Source of the DNA: an uncultured Bacilli bacterium
Lineage (GTDB): Bacteria; Bacillota_I; Bacilli_A; RF39; UBA660
Direction of reading: 5' to 3'
DNA length: 64,000 nucleotides
NCBI GenBank assembly: GCA_934157235.1
Contig: CAKPHH010000001.1
Span: 124,001-188,000 of the forward strand
In this document: positions 41,888-51,656 of the stretch, one piece after another
How the letters are laid out: each line of letters opens with the position of its first letter
How positions within the stretch are numbered: position 1 is the first letter of the stretch
Notes under the pieces: generated by a model
The model's database searches: none
The model's input: only the letters and a program-made list of their open reading frames with translations
Told to the model about the DNA's origin: nothing
Made by a program: the position numbers and the translations under genes

Positions 41888-43711
41888 ATGACTTTAAGAA
41901 TGTATGGAAGTATGGCTTTTGCAATTTGTGCTTTAGTATATTTAAGTTTTTTATTACTTATGTATATAAATAAGAAGAAAGTAGGGGGTATGCAAACTAA
42001 AGTATTTTCTGCCTTACTTGCTGCAGCAATTTTCCTGTCTCTTAGTGAATGTGGTTACGTTTATGGACTTTCTGTTTTAAAAACAGATCCTAAATTAACT
42101 GAAATAACTTGTCGAATTTATACCTTTGGTATTTTATTAATTATAAATTTATTTATATATTATCTTATAACTATGTTTCAAAAAGGATACGAGAAAGAGA
42201 AACAACGTAAGAGAAATTTAATTGCCTTAGGTCTAGGAGTATTATTAACAGTTATAATTACTTTAATTTCTATATTGCTACCATTAGATTATACCAGTTC
42301 AAAATCTGGACTATATAATTTTGCTGGACCAGCTACCACAATAGTATACGCTGAAGGATTCCTTTTATTCCTTGCTATATTTATTGTTATGATTATTAAA
42401 AGAAAAAAAATACCTAAAAGTCAACAGAGACCTATTTATTTCTTTTTATTTATCTTCATTGTCTTTATATCTCCACAATTAATCTTTGATTATGACTTAA
42501 ACTTAATTTCATTTAACTTTGCTTTCATGGTTTCAACTTTATACTTTACCCTTGAAAGTCAGGACAATAAGCTAGTTCAAGAACTTCAAGCTCTAAAAGA
42601 AGATGCTGAAACAGCCGATAAAGCTAAAACAGAATTCTTAATAAATATGTCCCATGAAATTAGATCTCCTATGAGTACAATCTTAGGTTACAGTGAAATT
42701 CTTCTAAACGAAGAACCATTAACAGAAAGTGTTGCTAAAAGAGATACTGAAAACATCTATAATGCCAGTAATGTTTTAATGCAATCTATAAGTACTATAC
42801 TTGATATTTCAGAATTAGAAAATGATAAAGAAGTAATTAGAAATGAACAATATAACATTAATAGTCTATTATTTGAAATAGAAGAGACAACCATTTCTAA
42901 AATTAAACGTGATATTGAATACAAGACAATTTCAAATAACACTATTCCAAAAGAACTAATTGGTGATGTAGAAAAGATTCGTAAAATTCTTAATTACATA
43001 ATTGATTATTTCTTAGATTCTACACCATCTGGAAAAATAACTTTATCAGTTAGTTCCAAAACACCAGATGCTGATAAATGTCAAATGTTCTTTACTATCA
43101 CCAGCAACAATTGCCATATTTCTCAAGAAAAATTTGATATTGAATTTAATGATTTTGTTAAATTAGATGAAAATTCTGATAATTCTATTGATACTATTGA
43201 TTTAAAATTAATAATCGCTAAAAAATATATTGGCTTATTAAAAGGAAAAGTAGATTTCAACAATGAAAATAATAACTGCGATTGTACAATTCTATTACCA
43301 CAAGGTATTGAGGAAAATGCTACTATTCCTCGCCAAACTGTAAGAGAAGAACATCCAGATAACAAAAAGACTGTCTTAATAGCCGATGAAAATAGAGTTA
43401 ATCACATAATTATAAATAAATTTTTAGAAAATGATGGTTTTAATATCATGAATTCTTATAGTAAAGAAGATGCAAATAACAAAATTAGATTTGAAAAACT
43501 AGATTTAATTTTAATAGATTCGAACTTTTTAAATGAAGATTTAGAACACATACTTAAAGAAAAAACAGAACCTTGTGCTATTGTTGAAATGAATGAAAAT
43601 CATGTTCTTAAGACCAAAGAATATGTTAATGATATTATTTATAAACCTATAAGCAATGATTCTATCAGAAAAGTAATTAACAGATATATTAATGAAAAGG
43701 AAGTGAAATAA
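41888..43711 (+). CDS. Histidine kinase paralogue with degenerate ATPase domain
   Basis: 607 residues. Seven-span input region and FTLESQDNK linker like the kinase at 7690. HisKA keeps the phospho-acceptor H256 in MSHEIRSPMS. The ATPase domain is broken: where 7690 has NNLLSNAIKYT this has LNYIIDYFLDST (Asn lost), G1 DTGRG is SNNCH, and G2 GTGLGL is DTIDLKL. A receiver-like domain follows with D544 (LILIDSNF) and Lys in YKPIS but no LTA motif. It should not bind ATP normally. Stop TAA overlaps the next start by 1 base. ATG 41888 after AAAGGG; in-frame GTG 41879 is less likely. Confidence 0.85.
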   Translation: MTLRMYGSMAFAICALVYLSFLLLMYINKKKVGGMQTKVFSALLAAAIFLSLSECGYVYGLSVLKTDPKLTEITCRIYTFGILLIINLFIYYLITMFQKGYEKEKQRKRNLIALGLGVLLTVIITLISILLPLDYTSSKSGLYNFAGPATTIVYAEGFLLFLAIFIVMIIKRKKIPKSQQRPIYFFLFIFIVFISPQLIFDYDLNLISFNFAFMVSTLYFTLESQDNKLVQELQALKEDAETADKAKTEFLINMSHEIRSPMSTILGYSEILLNEEPLTESVAKRDTENIYNASNVLMQSISTILDISELENDKEVIRNEQYNINSLLFEIEETTISKIKRDIEYKTISNNTIPKELIGDVEKIRKILNYIIDYFLDSTPSGKITLSVSSKTPDADKCQMFFTITSNNCHISQEKFDIEFNDFVKLDENSDNSIDTIDLKLIIAKKYIGLLKGKVDFNNENNNCDCTILLPQGIEENATIPRQTVREEHPDNKKTVLIADENRVNHIIINKFLENDGFNIMNSYSKEDANNKIRFEKLDLILIDSNFLNEDLEHILKEKTEPCAIVEMNENHVLKTKEYVNDIIYKPISNDSIRKVINRYINEKEVK

Positions 43712-45567
43712 TGATTACAGGATTAACACTAACTATTGGTAGTTTCTTTTTCATGATTTTGTTACTTATTGTTTATTTTTCACAAAATAAACAAAAAACA
43801 ATTGAAACTAAATTATATAAATATATGCTTATTACTATGATGGCTTTAATCGTTACTGAGATTATCTTATGTGCCATAGTATATTACGCTGATAGTGAAC
43901 AAATTAAAACTATAGCAGCAAGAATTCACTGGCTCTCAGCTGTAGCTTGGTTCTACTTATTGTATTTTTACAGTATTGCCTTTCTACGTGACATATCAAT
44001 CGATTCATTTGGCAAATATATGTTTTATGATACTAGAAGCAAGATAATGACTATTTTTACTATAATCGTACTAATGGTATATTTCTTTATTCCATTTTCA
44101 AGTTTTGAAAAGATGTCTTATCTTCCAGGTCCAGCTGCCTACTTCTTAATTACCTATTGTACAATAGTTATGCTATGTATAATTGGCTATACTATTTTCC
44201 ATGGTAAAGAAATCAATGCCCGTAAGAAAAAAACTATCTTTTTCCAAGTAATAATTCTAGCCGTTGATATGACTCTTCAATTTATGTTCAAAGATATTGC
44301 AATTGAAGCTATTGGTGCTGCTGTTCAAATGTTCTACTTATACTTTAACATTGAAAATCCAGACATCAAAAATGTTGCTGAACTAGAAATTATAAAAGCT
44401 GATATTGATAAATCAAATAAAACTAAATCGGACTTCTTATCAAATATATCTAGCGAAATAGTTCATCCAATGAATACAATTATTAATTGTAGTAAATTAA
44501 TACTGAAAGATGATAACTATACCGAAGAGAAGGCTAAAGGTTATATCAAAGAAATATCTATTGCCGGTAGTAATCTATTAAACATTATTGATAATGTCCT
44601 AGATATATCTGCTCTTGATTCTAACGAAGAAGTTCTTGATTCTAAAGAATACTCTGTTGTTAATATTGTTAAAGATATAACTGATGTAATCAATACAAAA
44701 CTAGGTGAAAAACCCGTAGAATTTTTACTAGAAGTAGATGAACAAATACCAAGTAAATTATCTGGTGATCATAACAAGATATATCAAATTCTCTTGAATC
44801 TTTTATCTAATTCTATTGAACATACTGAAGTTGGTAAAATAAAGCTAACTATTGAAATGGAAAAGAAAGATAATGATAACTGTACTTTAGTAATTCGTGT
44901 AAACGATACTGGAACAGGAATGACTAGAGAAGAGTACGACAAAATAAATAGCATTCTAAATACCAAGGAATCAGATAATTCTAATAATATTGATGAAATA
45001 GGTTTAGGTTTATCTACTATAAAGAAATACATTACTTTAATGAATGGTAATATAACTTTCCAAAGTGAATATGGAGTAGGTAGTTCTTTCCAAGTTCAAA
45101 TAGACCAAAAAATAATTAACAATATGCCAGTAGGCGATGTCAAAAACACTATTAAATCTGATGAGAAAATCACTTACATTGATTGTTCTAGATACACAGT
45201 TCTAATAGTAGACGATGATGAATTAAGTTCTAAAGTAACTGAAAGAATGCTTGAGCCTTATAAATTTAACATCAAGAAAGTATCATCGGGAAGAGAATGT
45301 ATTTATAATATTAAAGAAGATAATAAATATGACTTAATATTTATGGATCATATGATGCAAAGTTTAAATGGTATTGAAACTCTTCACAAAATAAGAAAAC
45401 TAGATGGTTATACCATTCCTCCAGTAATAGCTCTAACAGCTAACGCTATCTCTGGTATGCGTGAATTATATTTAAATGAAGGTTTTGATGAATACTTGCC
45501 AAAACCAATCAAAACAGCTGAACTTAATAGCTTAATTAAAAAGTATTTTGGTAAAGACTTACAATAA
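43711..45567 (+). CDS. Hybrid histidine kinase paralogue lacking the phospho-acceptor His
   Basis: 618 residues, same seven-span input and FNIENPDIK linker as 7690. In HisKA the motif reads NISSEIVHPMN: Ser248 replaces the His that is H250 in the 7690 protein. The ATPase domain is intact (LLNLLSNSIEHT, NDTGTGM, IGLGLS). The receiver is complete: VDDDE, D546 in FMDHMMQ, ALTAN and PKPI. It cannot phosphorylate itself in the usual way but could phosphorylate the His of its upstream partner. GGAAGTGAAATA precedes the ATG inside the partner gene. Confidence 0.87.
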   Translation: MITGLTLTIGSFFFMILLLIVYFSQNKQKTIETKLYKYMLITMMALIVTEIILCAIVYYADSEQIKTIAARIHWLSAVAWFYLLYFYSIAFLRDISIDSFGKYMFYDTRSKIMTIFTIIVLMVYFFIPFSSFEKMSYLPGPAAYFLITYCTIVMLCIIGYTIFHGKEINARKKKTIFFQVIILAVDMTLQFMFKDIAIEAIGAAVQMFYLYFNIENPDIKNVAELEIIKADIDKSNKTKSDFLSNISSEIVHPMNTIINCSKLILKDDNYTEEKAKGYIKEISIAGSNLLNIIDNVLDISALDSNEEVLDSKEYSVVNIVKDITDVINTKLGEKPVEFLLEVDEQIPSKLSGDHNKIYQILLNLLSNSIEHTEVGKIKLTIEMEKKDNDNCTLVIRVNDTGTGMTREEYDKINSILNTKESDNSNNIDEIGLGLSTIKKYITLMNGNITFQSEYGVGSSFQVQIDQKIINNMPVGDVKNTIKSDEKITYIDCSRYTVLIVDDDELSSKVTERMLEPYKFNIKKVSSGRECIYNIKEDNKYDLIFMDHMMQSLNGIETLHKIRKLDGYTIPPVIALTANAISGMRELYLNEGFDEYLPKPIKTAELNSLIKKYFGKDLQ

Positions 45568-45598
45568 AAAAGATTTCACGAATAACGTGAAATCTTTT
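45568..45598. terminator. Bidirectional terminator between convergent genes
   Basis: 13-base stem AAAAGATTTCACG / CGTGAAATCTTTT with loop AATAA. T-rich tails on both strands, serving the kinase pair (+) and the methyltransferase (-). Confidence 0.9.
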
Positions 45599-45601
45599 AA
45601 T

Positions 45602-46216
45602 TTAGGACTTTTTTCTAAGACATAATTCCCATAATACTTTAGGATTATCATATCTATCCATATTATTTTCTTCTAAATAGTATACATTAAAATTTTTAAA
45701 ATAATAGTTGCAGTCTTCTTCATCAAAATATCTTTTATAAATATTTCCATCGAAGAAAAAGTTATGATCGATTTTTTCTAAATTATTTGTAGAAGGAATT
45801 CCCTTAGTTGAGTTAACTCTAACTAAAAGATAGCCATCTTTCTTTAGTACCCTTAAAATTTCTTTAATGATATACTTTGTCATTTCCTTATCAAAATAGT
45901 GTAGACATAAATCCGCAATTATAACATCAACAGAATTATCACTAAATGGTAATCCTCCAGTCATATCAAATAACATTGTCTGTAAATCTTTATTTTCTTC
46001 CTGGATCATCTTTAATACTTCAGTTGAAAAGTCTGTTGCGATAACGTCACTAAACCCTTCTGAAATTAAATAATTACTACAGTAAGCTCTTCCACACCCA
46101 AGTTCCACAAACTTAAAGTCTTTTCTAAATAGTTTAGTATATTTATTTAGCCAATCATCATAAGTTGAAATATACTTCTTATGAATATTATCCCAATATA
46201 TATTAAAATCACTCAT
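45602..46216 (-). CDS. Class I SAM-dependent methyltransferase
   Basis: 204 residues. SAM motif I FVELGCGRAYCSNYL (about 37-51), then DVIATDFS (motif II) and DVIIADLCLHYF (motif IV type), with LRVLKKDGYLLVRV. Substrate unknown. It lies 11 bases after the RNase HIII gene on the same strand, with AGGTGAAGATAAT before the ATG, so it is co-transcribed with rnhC. Confidence 0.85.
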   Translation of the reverse strand: MSDFNIYWDNIHKKYISTYDDWLNKYTKLFRKDFKFVELGCGRAYCSNYLISEGFSDVIATDFSTEVLKMIQEENKDLQTMLFDMTGGLPFSDNSVDVIIADLCLHYFDKEMTKYIIKEILRVLKKDGYLLVRVNSTKGIPSTNNLEKIDHNFFFDGNIYKRYFDEEDCNYYFKNFNVYYLEENNMDRYDNPKVLWELCLRKKS

Positions 46217-46227
46217 ATTATCTTCAC

Positions 46228-47139
46228 CTACATAACCATTGTATGTAAAATTCTATCTGTATTTTTAAAATTAAGTTTAGCAATCTCTTTTAACTTATCT
46301 TTTCCATATTTTTCAACAACTTCTTCACCAATAGTATCAACATCCTTACCAGCTCCTTTTGGTAAAGGAATATGAATACTATCGCATAATTTATCAAACT
46401 CTTTTAAGAAAATATATCTACTAATAATTGAACCAGAGGCAACCGCCAAGTTTTTATCCTCAGCTTTTGTAATAAAAGTAATTCCTCTTTGAACATCGCC
46501 TACATCACGTAAATATTCATAATATCTTGCTTCTCTTGCAAATTCATCAACAATAATATAATCGACACTAGGCCTTTCTTCTTGCATTAATTGATATAAA
46601 ACTTTATTATGCATAATTGCCTTAATCTTATTCATATTAATGTCTTTAGCATACTTTTCATTATATTCTTTATTACTAAGGATAACACTACGATATTTAA
46701 CTCTTTTTGCAATCTCTGGAGCAATCTTCAAAATCTTTGAATCATCTATCTTTTTAGAATCTCCAACACCTAAACTCTCTAAAAAAGGAATATCCTCTTT
46801 CTTTACGTAAGTAGCTGTAACAACAATTGGTCCAAAATAATCTCCTGTACCGACTTCATCTGATCCAACTGCGTTAGTATTATAATATTTAGCATCGGCC
46901 TTCTTAGCTTCTTCTTGCTTTTCCTTGGTATTTTCTAAAGCAACTCCCCACATAGCTGCATCAACATCTGCACTTTTTCCTTGAAACATTACTTTACCAG
47001 ACTCATACATCGTAATAACTGTATCTTCTTCCTCTGCTTGAAAAACAACATAAGGAATAATTTTATCTCTTTTCTTGTCTTTGTAATATTCAATCATCTT
47101 TTGTTTAATTTCATCATTTACTTTAATAACTACGTTCAT
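46228..47139 (-). CDS. rnhC: Ribonuclease HIII
   Basis: 303 residues. N-terminal TBP-like substrate domain, then the RNase H fold with GSDEVGTGDYFGPIVV (acidic Asp/Glu pair), a later VDEFAREA segment and a C-terminal acidic pocket. Cuts RNA in RNA-DNA hybrids. Start ATG 47139 follows AGAGGTGGAAGCA; an in-frame GTG at 47148 overlaps that site. Own promoter with TATAAT. Confidence 0.92.
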   Translation of the reverse strand: MNVVIKVNDEIKQKMIEYYKDKKRDKIIPYVVFQAEEEDTVITMYESGKVMFQGKSADVDAAMWGVALENTKEKQEEAKKADAKYYNTNAVGSDEVGTGDYFGPIVVTATYVKKEDIPFLESLGVGDSKKIDDSKILKIAPEIAKRVKYRSVILSNKEYNEKYAKDINMNKIKAIMHNKVLYQLMQEERPSVDYIIVDEFAREARYYEYLRDVGDVQRGITFITKAEDKNLAVASGSIISRYIFLKEFDKLCDSIHIPLPKGAGKDVDTIGEEVVEKYGKDKLKEIAKLNFKNTDRILHTMVM

Positions 47140-47158
47140 TGCTTCCACCTCTAAATTT

Positions 47159-47167
47159 ATTATAGCA
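47159..47167 (-). promoter_or_regulatory. Extended -10 promoter for rnhC
   Basis: On the minus strand TGC then TATAAT (47164-47159). It faces away from the cvpA promoter; the two -10 boxes are about 22 bases apart, so the promoters overlap. Confidence 0.65.
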
Positions 47168-47185
47168 TAATTATTAAAAATAGTT

Positions 47186-47191
47186 TATAAT
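47186..47191 (+). promoter_or_regulatory. -10 box for cvpA-trxA
   Basis: TATAAT at 47186-47191, about 22 bases before the cvpA ATG; -35 is poor. Confidence 0.5.
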
Positions 47192-47213
47192 TAAGAATAG
47201 GAGAGTGATATAA

Positions 47214-47930
47214 ATGAATATATTTGACATAGCTATAGTCTTATTTATTGCTATGTTTGCGATAGTTGGAGCTAAACATGGCCTAATTAAAGGGGTAGTA
47301 TCTTTAGTTGGTATTATCCTAGTTTTCTTGATAGCTTTTTATTTAAAAGATCCATTTGGAAACTTTTTATGTAAATATCTTCCATTCTTTAACTTTACTG
47401 GTGAATTAGAAGGATTAGTATCTATAAACATCTTAATTTATCAATTAATAGCCTTCACCATTATAATAGCTGTATTACTATCAATATATGGATTACTAAC
47501 AAGTATATCTGGTCTAATTCAAAAACTAGTAAACGCTACTATAATTTTAAAACTTCCATCAGCTATCGGTGGCTTTATAGTAGGTATTTTAGAAGGATAT
47601 TTATTTGCCTTTTTAATTCTATTATTCTTGGTTTTACCATTTCAAAACTTTAAAATGTATACGGAAAGTTCTCTAGTAAACGCTATTGTCTATAAAACAC
47701 CAATCTTATCAGATAGTAGTAGTAACGTTACAAATTCCATTAAAGATATTTATACAGTATCTGATAAAGTAATAAATAAAAAAATAAGTACTAATCAAGC
47801 TAATCTAGAAATAATTGATATTATGATTAAATATGATATTACAACAGCTCATACTGTAGAACAATTAGTAATCCTAGACAAACTAAATGGTATTAAAGGC
47901 ATAGATACAATTATTAATAAGTATAAGTAG
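47214..47930 (+). CDS. CvpA-family membrane protein
   Basis: 238 residues, four membrane spans in the first 145 residues (start FDIAIVLFIAMFAIVGAKHGLIKGVVSLVG is the CvpA pattern), then a soluble tail. CvpA-family proteins are linked to colicin V production and envelope functions in other bacteria; the role here is unknown. AGGAGAGTG site. trxA follows after 12 bases. Confidence 0.82.
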   Translation: MNIFDIAIVLFIAMFAIVGAKHGLIKGVVSLVGIILVFLIAFYLKDPFGNFLCKYLPFFNFTGELEGLVSINILIYQLIAFTIIIAVLLSIYGLLTSISGLIQKLVNATIILKLPSAIGGFIVGILEGYLFAFLILLFLVLPFQNFKMYTESSLVNAIVYKTPILSDSSSNVTNSIKDIYTVSDKVINKKISTNQANLEIIDIMIKYDITTAHTVEQLVILDKLNGIKGIDTIINKYK

Positions 47931-47942
47931 AAAGGATAAATT

Positions 47943-48242
47943 ATGATATTTTTAGAAAAAGAAACTGATTTTTTTGAACTAATAAAAAATGATCTTGTAT
48001 TAGTAGACTTTTATGCTACTTGGTGTGGTCCATGTCGTATGATAAGTCCTATCATTGATGAAATTTCCAAGGAAAAAGAAGAACTAACTATAATAAAAGT
48101 AGATGTCGACAAATTTCCAAATCTTGCTAGTAAATATGGTATTATGTCAATTCCAACTTTAATGGTTTTTAAGAAAGGTCAAGATGTAAAAACTTCAGTT
48201 GGTTACTTAGAAAAGACAGGTATAGAAGACTTATTAAAATAA
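47943..48242 (+). CDS. trxA: Thioredoxin
   Basis: 99 residues, normal. Active site WCGPC (C28, C31) in FYATWCGPCRM, cis-Pro in IMSIPTLMVF. Cytoplasmic disulfide reductant. Second gene of the cvpA-trxA operon. Confidence 0.94.
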   Translation: MIFLEKETDFFELIKNDLVLVDFYATWCGPCRMISPIIDEISKEKEELTIIKVDVDKFPNLASKYGIMSIPTLMVFKKGQDVKTSVGYLEKTGIEDLLK

Positions 48243-48250
48243 GTCTTTTT
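48226..48250 (+). terminator. Terminator after trxA
   Basis: Stem AAGACTTATT / AATAAGTCTT with a very small loop, followed by TTTTC. Overlaps the end of trxA. Confidence 0.88.
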
Positions 48251-48284
48251 CTATGTAAAAAATCGTTAAAAATCAGAAAAAAAC

Positions 48285-48313
48285 TTGTTATAAAACTAAT
48301 AAATTGCTATACT
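48285..48313 (+). promoter_or_regulatory. Promoter for ppdK
   Basis: TTGTTA at 48285-48290, 17-base spacer, TATACT at 48308-48313 with extended -10 TGC. Confidence 0.78.
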
Positions 48314-48348
48314 AAAAGAGTCTGATGACATAGGAGGGAATATAGAAT

Positions 48349-50970
48349 ATGAAATATGTATATATGTTTACTGAAGGAAGTAAAGATATGCGTAATCTCT
48401 TAGGTGGTAAAGGTGCTAACTTAGCAGAAATGACTAATATAGGCTTACCAGTTCCAAGAGGTTTTACAGTAACTACAGAGGCTTGTATAAAATACTACGA
48501 AGATGGTGAAAAGCTAAATTCCTCAATCATAGAAGAAATTGAATCTAAAATAAAAGAACTAGAAGAGATAACAGGTAAAACAATGGGCAATGTTAAAAAT
48601 CCATTATTAGTATCTGTAAGATCTGGTGCTAGAGCAAGTATGCCTGGTATGATGGATACAGTTTTAAATCTAGGATTAAACGATGCTGTTGCTGAAGGAT
48701 TTAGTGAAGTAACAAATAACCCAAGATTCGTTTACGATTCTTATCGTCGTTTTATTCAAATGTTTGCTGATGTTGTTATGGGCTTCCCAAAATCATCATT
48801 TGAAAGACTTTTCGATAAAATTAAAGAAGAAAAGAATGTTGAATTCGATACAGAATTAACTGCTGATGATTTAAAAGAAGTAATTGAAATCTACAAAGGA
48901 GAATATAGGAAACATGCTAATGCTGATTTCCCACAAGATCCAAAAGAACAACTAATAGAAGCTATAAAAGCTGTATTTAGAAGTTGGAATAATGATAGAG
49001 CAATTACATACCGTCGTTTAAATGACATTCCTAGTGAATGGGGAACTGCTGTAAACGTTCAAGAAATGGTTTATGGTAATAAAGGTGAAACATCAGGAAC
49101 AGGTGTTGCCTTCACAAGAAACCCAGCAACTGGAGAAAATAAATTATATGGTGAATACTTAATGAATGCTCAAGGTGAAGACGTTGTAGCAGGAATTCGT
49201 ACACCAAAAAGTATTGAAACATTAAAAGAAGTAATGCCAGAATGTTATGAAGAATTTAAGAAAATTTGTAAGATTCTAGAAGATCATTATCGTGACATGC
49301 AAGATATGGAATTTACTATTGAAGATGGTAAACTATTCATGTTACAAACTAGAAATGGTAAAAGAACTGCAAAGGCCGCTTTGAAAATTGCTGTTGACTT
49401 AGTAAATGAAGGTATGATTTCTAAAGAAGAAGCCTTATTAAAGATTGAGCCAAAACAATTAGATCAATTGCTACATCCTAACTTCGATGATGCTAGTCTA
49501 AAAGCTGCTAAAGTAATTGCTACTGGACTTGCTGCATCTCCTGGTGCTGCAACTGGTAAATTATGCTTTACTGCTGAAGATGTAATTAAAATGCATGAAG
49601 CCGGAGAAAAAGATCTTATCTTAGCAAGACTTGAAACTTCGCCAGAAGATATCGAAGGTATGAACCTAGCTCATGGTATCTTAACTGTTCGTGGAGGTAT
49701 GACTTCACACGCTGCCGTTGTAGCTCGTGGTATGGGTACTTGCTGCGTATCAGGCTGTGGTGATATCATCGTTGATGAAGAAAATAAAACTTTAAAATTA
49801 AAAGATGGTACAACATTCAAAGAAGGAGACTATATCAGTCTTGATGGATCAACTGGTAATGTTTACGGAGAACAAATTAAAACAGTTGAACCAGAAATTT
49901 CAGGTAACTTTGAAACAATCATGGAATGGGCTGATGCCACTCGTAAATTAAAAATCAGAACAAATGCTGATACTCCAAGAGATGCTCTTCAAGCTAGAAA
50001 GTTCGGAGCTGAAGGAATTGGTCTATGCCGTACTGAGCATATGTTCTTTGAAGAAGAAAGAATCTTTAACTTCCGCCGTATGATTACCGCAACAACTGTG
50101 GAAGCACGTGAAGAAGCTCTAGAAAAAATTCTTCCATATCAAAGAGATGACTTTGAAGGCTTATTTAGAGCTATGGACGGTTATACAGTAACAATTCGTT
50201 TCTTAGACCCACCTCTACATGAATTCTTACCACATACAGATGAAGAAATTAAACCTTTAGCAGAAAGTCTAGGTATGACTTTTGAAGCTCTAAAGAATAG
50301 AGTTGAATCATTAAAAGAATTCAATCCGATGATGGGACATCGTGGTTGCCGTCTAGCAATTACTTATCCAGAAATTGCTAAGATGCAAACAAGAGCTGTA
50401 ATTGAAGCAGCAATTAATGTTCAGAATGAAGGAAAGACAGTTATTCCTGAAATCATGATTCCACTAGTTGGAACTGTAAAAGAATTAAAATATGTTAAAA
50501 ATATTGTTGTAGAAACAGCAAAAGAAATTATTAAGGAAAAAGGTGCTGACTTAAAATATGAGGTTGGTACTATGATTGAAATTCCAAGAGCTGCTCTAAC
50601 AGCTGATGAAATAGCAGAAGAAGCTGAATTCTTCAGTTTTGGTACAAATGACTTAACTCAAATGACATTTGGTTTCTCAAGAGATGATGCTACTAAATTC
50701 TTAGGAGATTATTACAAGAAGAAAATTCTTGAACAAGATCCATTCGCAACAATCGATCAAACTGGTGTTGGTAAATTAGTTGCTATGGCTGCTGAACTAG
50801 GTCGTAAAACTAGACCAAATATTCACTTAGGAATCTGTGGTGAACATGGTGGAGATCCAAAGAGTATTGATTTCTGTCATAGAGTAGGACTTGATTATGT
50901 ATCTTGTTCACCATTCCGTGTACCAGTAGCAAGATTAGCTGCTGCTCAAGCTGCAATCAATAATAAATAA
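48349..50970 (+). CDS. ppdK: Pyruvate, phosphate dikinase
   Basis: 873 residues, full length. ATP-grasp N-terminal half (GGKGANLAEMT), central phosphohistidine in GGMTSHAAVVARGMG with the phospho-His, and a C-terminal PEP/pyruvate domain with RTEHMF and catalytic Cys in LGICGEHGGD. Interconverts pyruvate and PEP using PPi; common where PPi-dependent glycolysis operates. Ribosome-binding site AGGAGGGA. Monocistronic. Confidence 0.96.
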   Translation: MKYVYMFTEGSKDMRNLLGGKGANLAEMTNIGLPVPRGFTVTTEACIKYYEDGEKLNSSIIEEIESKIKELEEITGKTMGNVKNPLLVSVRSGARASMPGMMDTVLNLGLNDAVAEGFSEVTNNPRFVYDSYRRFIQMFADVVMGFPKSSFERLFDKIKEEKNVEFDTELTADDLKEVIEIYKGEYRKHANADFPQDPKEQLIEAIKAVFRSWNNDRAITYRRLNDIPSEWGTAVNVQEMVYGNKGETSGTGVAFTRNPATGENKLYGEYLMNAQGEDVVAGIRTPKSIETLKEVMPECYEEFKKICKILEDHYRDMQDMEFTIEDGKLFMLQTRNGKRTAKAALKIAVDLVNEGMISKEEALLKIEPKQLDQLLHPNFDDASLKAAKVIATGLAASPGAATGKLCFTAEDVIKMHEAGEKDLILARLETSPEDIEGMNLAHGILTVRGGMTSHAAVVARGMGTCCVSGCGDIIVDEENKTLKLKDGTTFKEGDYISLDGSTGNVYGEQIKTVEPEISGNFETIMEWADATRKLKIRTNADTPRDALQARKFGAEGIGLCRTEHMFFEEERIFNFRRMITATTVEAREEALEKILPYQRDDFEGLFRAMDGYTVTIRFLDPPLHEFLPHTDEEIKPLAESLGMTFEALKNRVESLKEFNPMMGHRGCRLAITYPEIAKMQTRAVIEAAINVQNEGKTVIPEIMIPLVGTVKELKYVKNIVVETAKEIIKEKGADLKYEVGTMIEIPRAALTADEIAEEAEFFSFGTNDLTQMTFGFSRDDATKFLGDYYKKKILEQDPFATIDQTGVGKLVAMAAELGRKTRPNIHLGICGEHGGDPKSIDFCHRVGLDYVSCSPFRVPVARLAAAQAAINNK

Positions 50971-50992
50971 TAGTTTAATAAAAATACAGAAT

Positions 50993-51023
50993 AACTCTAT
51001 CAAATGATAGAGTTTTCTTTTTT
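50993..51023 (+). terminator. Terminator after ppdK
   Basis: 10-base stem AACTCTATCA / TGATAGAGTT, AA loop, followed by TTCTTTTTT. Confidence 0.9.
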
Positions 51024-51118
51024 ATCAATATAAGTATATGTATACAAAACTTCTAGAGAGTATCTGTAAACAATAATGTCAAGCCTAGTTTAGGTCACTA
51101 TGTTTTTACCAAAAAAGA

Positions 51119-51127
51119 TGTTATACT
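51119..51127 (+). promoter_or_regulatory. Extended -10 promoter for the charged protein pair
   Basis: TGT then TATACT at 51122-51127, about 23 bases before ATG 51150. No clear -35. Confidence 0.5.
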
Positions 51128-51149
51128 ATAGTATGAAAGGATGATAAAA

Positions 51150-51656
51150 ATGAGTAGAGAAAATGATGTAATAAAAGATAAAGCGCATTATGATAGAATC
51201 TATGGTGGAGACAATCGTAGAGAAACAGAACAAATATGGGAAAGAGAAAGAGCAGCAGCTAGAGTAAGAGATGAAAGAGATGAGTACGAAAGAAGAACAA
51301 GGGAGACTCAAAGAGAACATTCAGATCTACTTAGAGGAATGTCGCCGGACGATCGAAGAAGATATGATGAAATGAGAAGAAGAGAAGAATTCTATAGAGG
51401 AATGGATTCGGAAAAAAGAGTATCAGCTTTAGGACGTGAAAGAGAAATTATTGATTATCAAAATCAGATGCAACAAAGACAAGATGCAAAAGCAAAAGAA
51501 AAAGCTGCTAGAGAATTGGCTTTCAAAAAAGCAAAAATGCGTTATAACTCTCTAAACCCACTAGTTAAAGTTTTCTCAAAAAATCCAGACAAAATAGATT
51601 ATGGATCAATGAGTGCCGATAGAATTGACTCTCTATATGGAGGTAAGAAAAGATGA
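51150..51656 (+). CDS. Arg/Glu-rich coiled-coil protein of unknown function
   Basis: 168 residues, extremely charged with many RE, RR, ER pairs (e.g. IWERERAAARVRDERDEY) forming a likely long helix, then a more ordinary C-terminus (MRYNSLNPLVKVF, GSMSADRIDSLYGG). No membrane span or signal. Amino acid composition is unlike neighbouring lysine-rich proteins, Arg replacing Lys in the first half. Start ATG 51150 after AAAGGATG; its stop overlaps the next gene (ATGA). Function not recognised. Confidence 0.75.
   Translation: MSRENDVIKDKAHYDRIYGGDNRRETEQIWERERAAARVRDERDEYERRTRETQREHSDLLRGMSPDDRRRYDEMRRREEFYRGMDSEKRVSALGREREIIDYQNQMQQRQDAKAKEKAARELAFKKAKMRYNSLNPLVKVFSKNPDKIDYGSMSADRIDSLYGGKKR

Noticed and set aside
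45602..47139. Methyltransferase next to RNase HIII as a restriction or defence unit
   Set aside because: The methyltransferase looks like a small-molecule type and no nuclease subunit or specificity gene is present.
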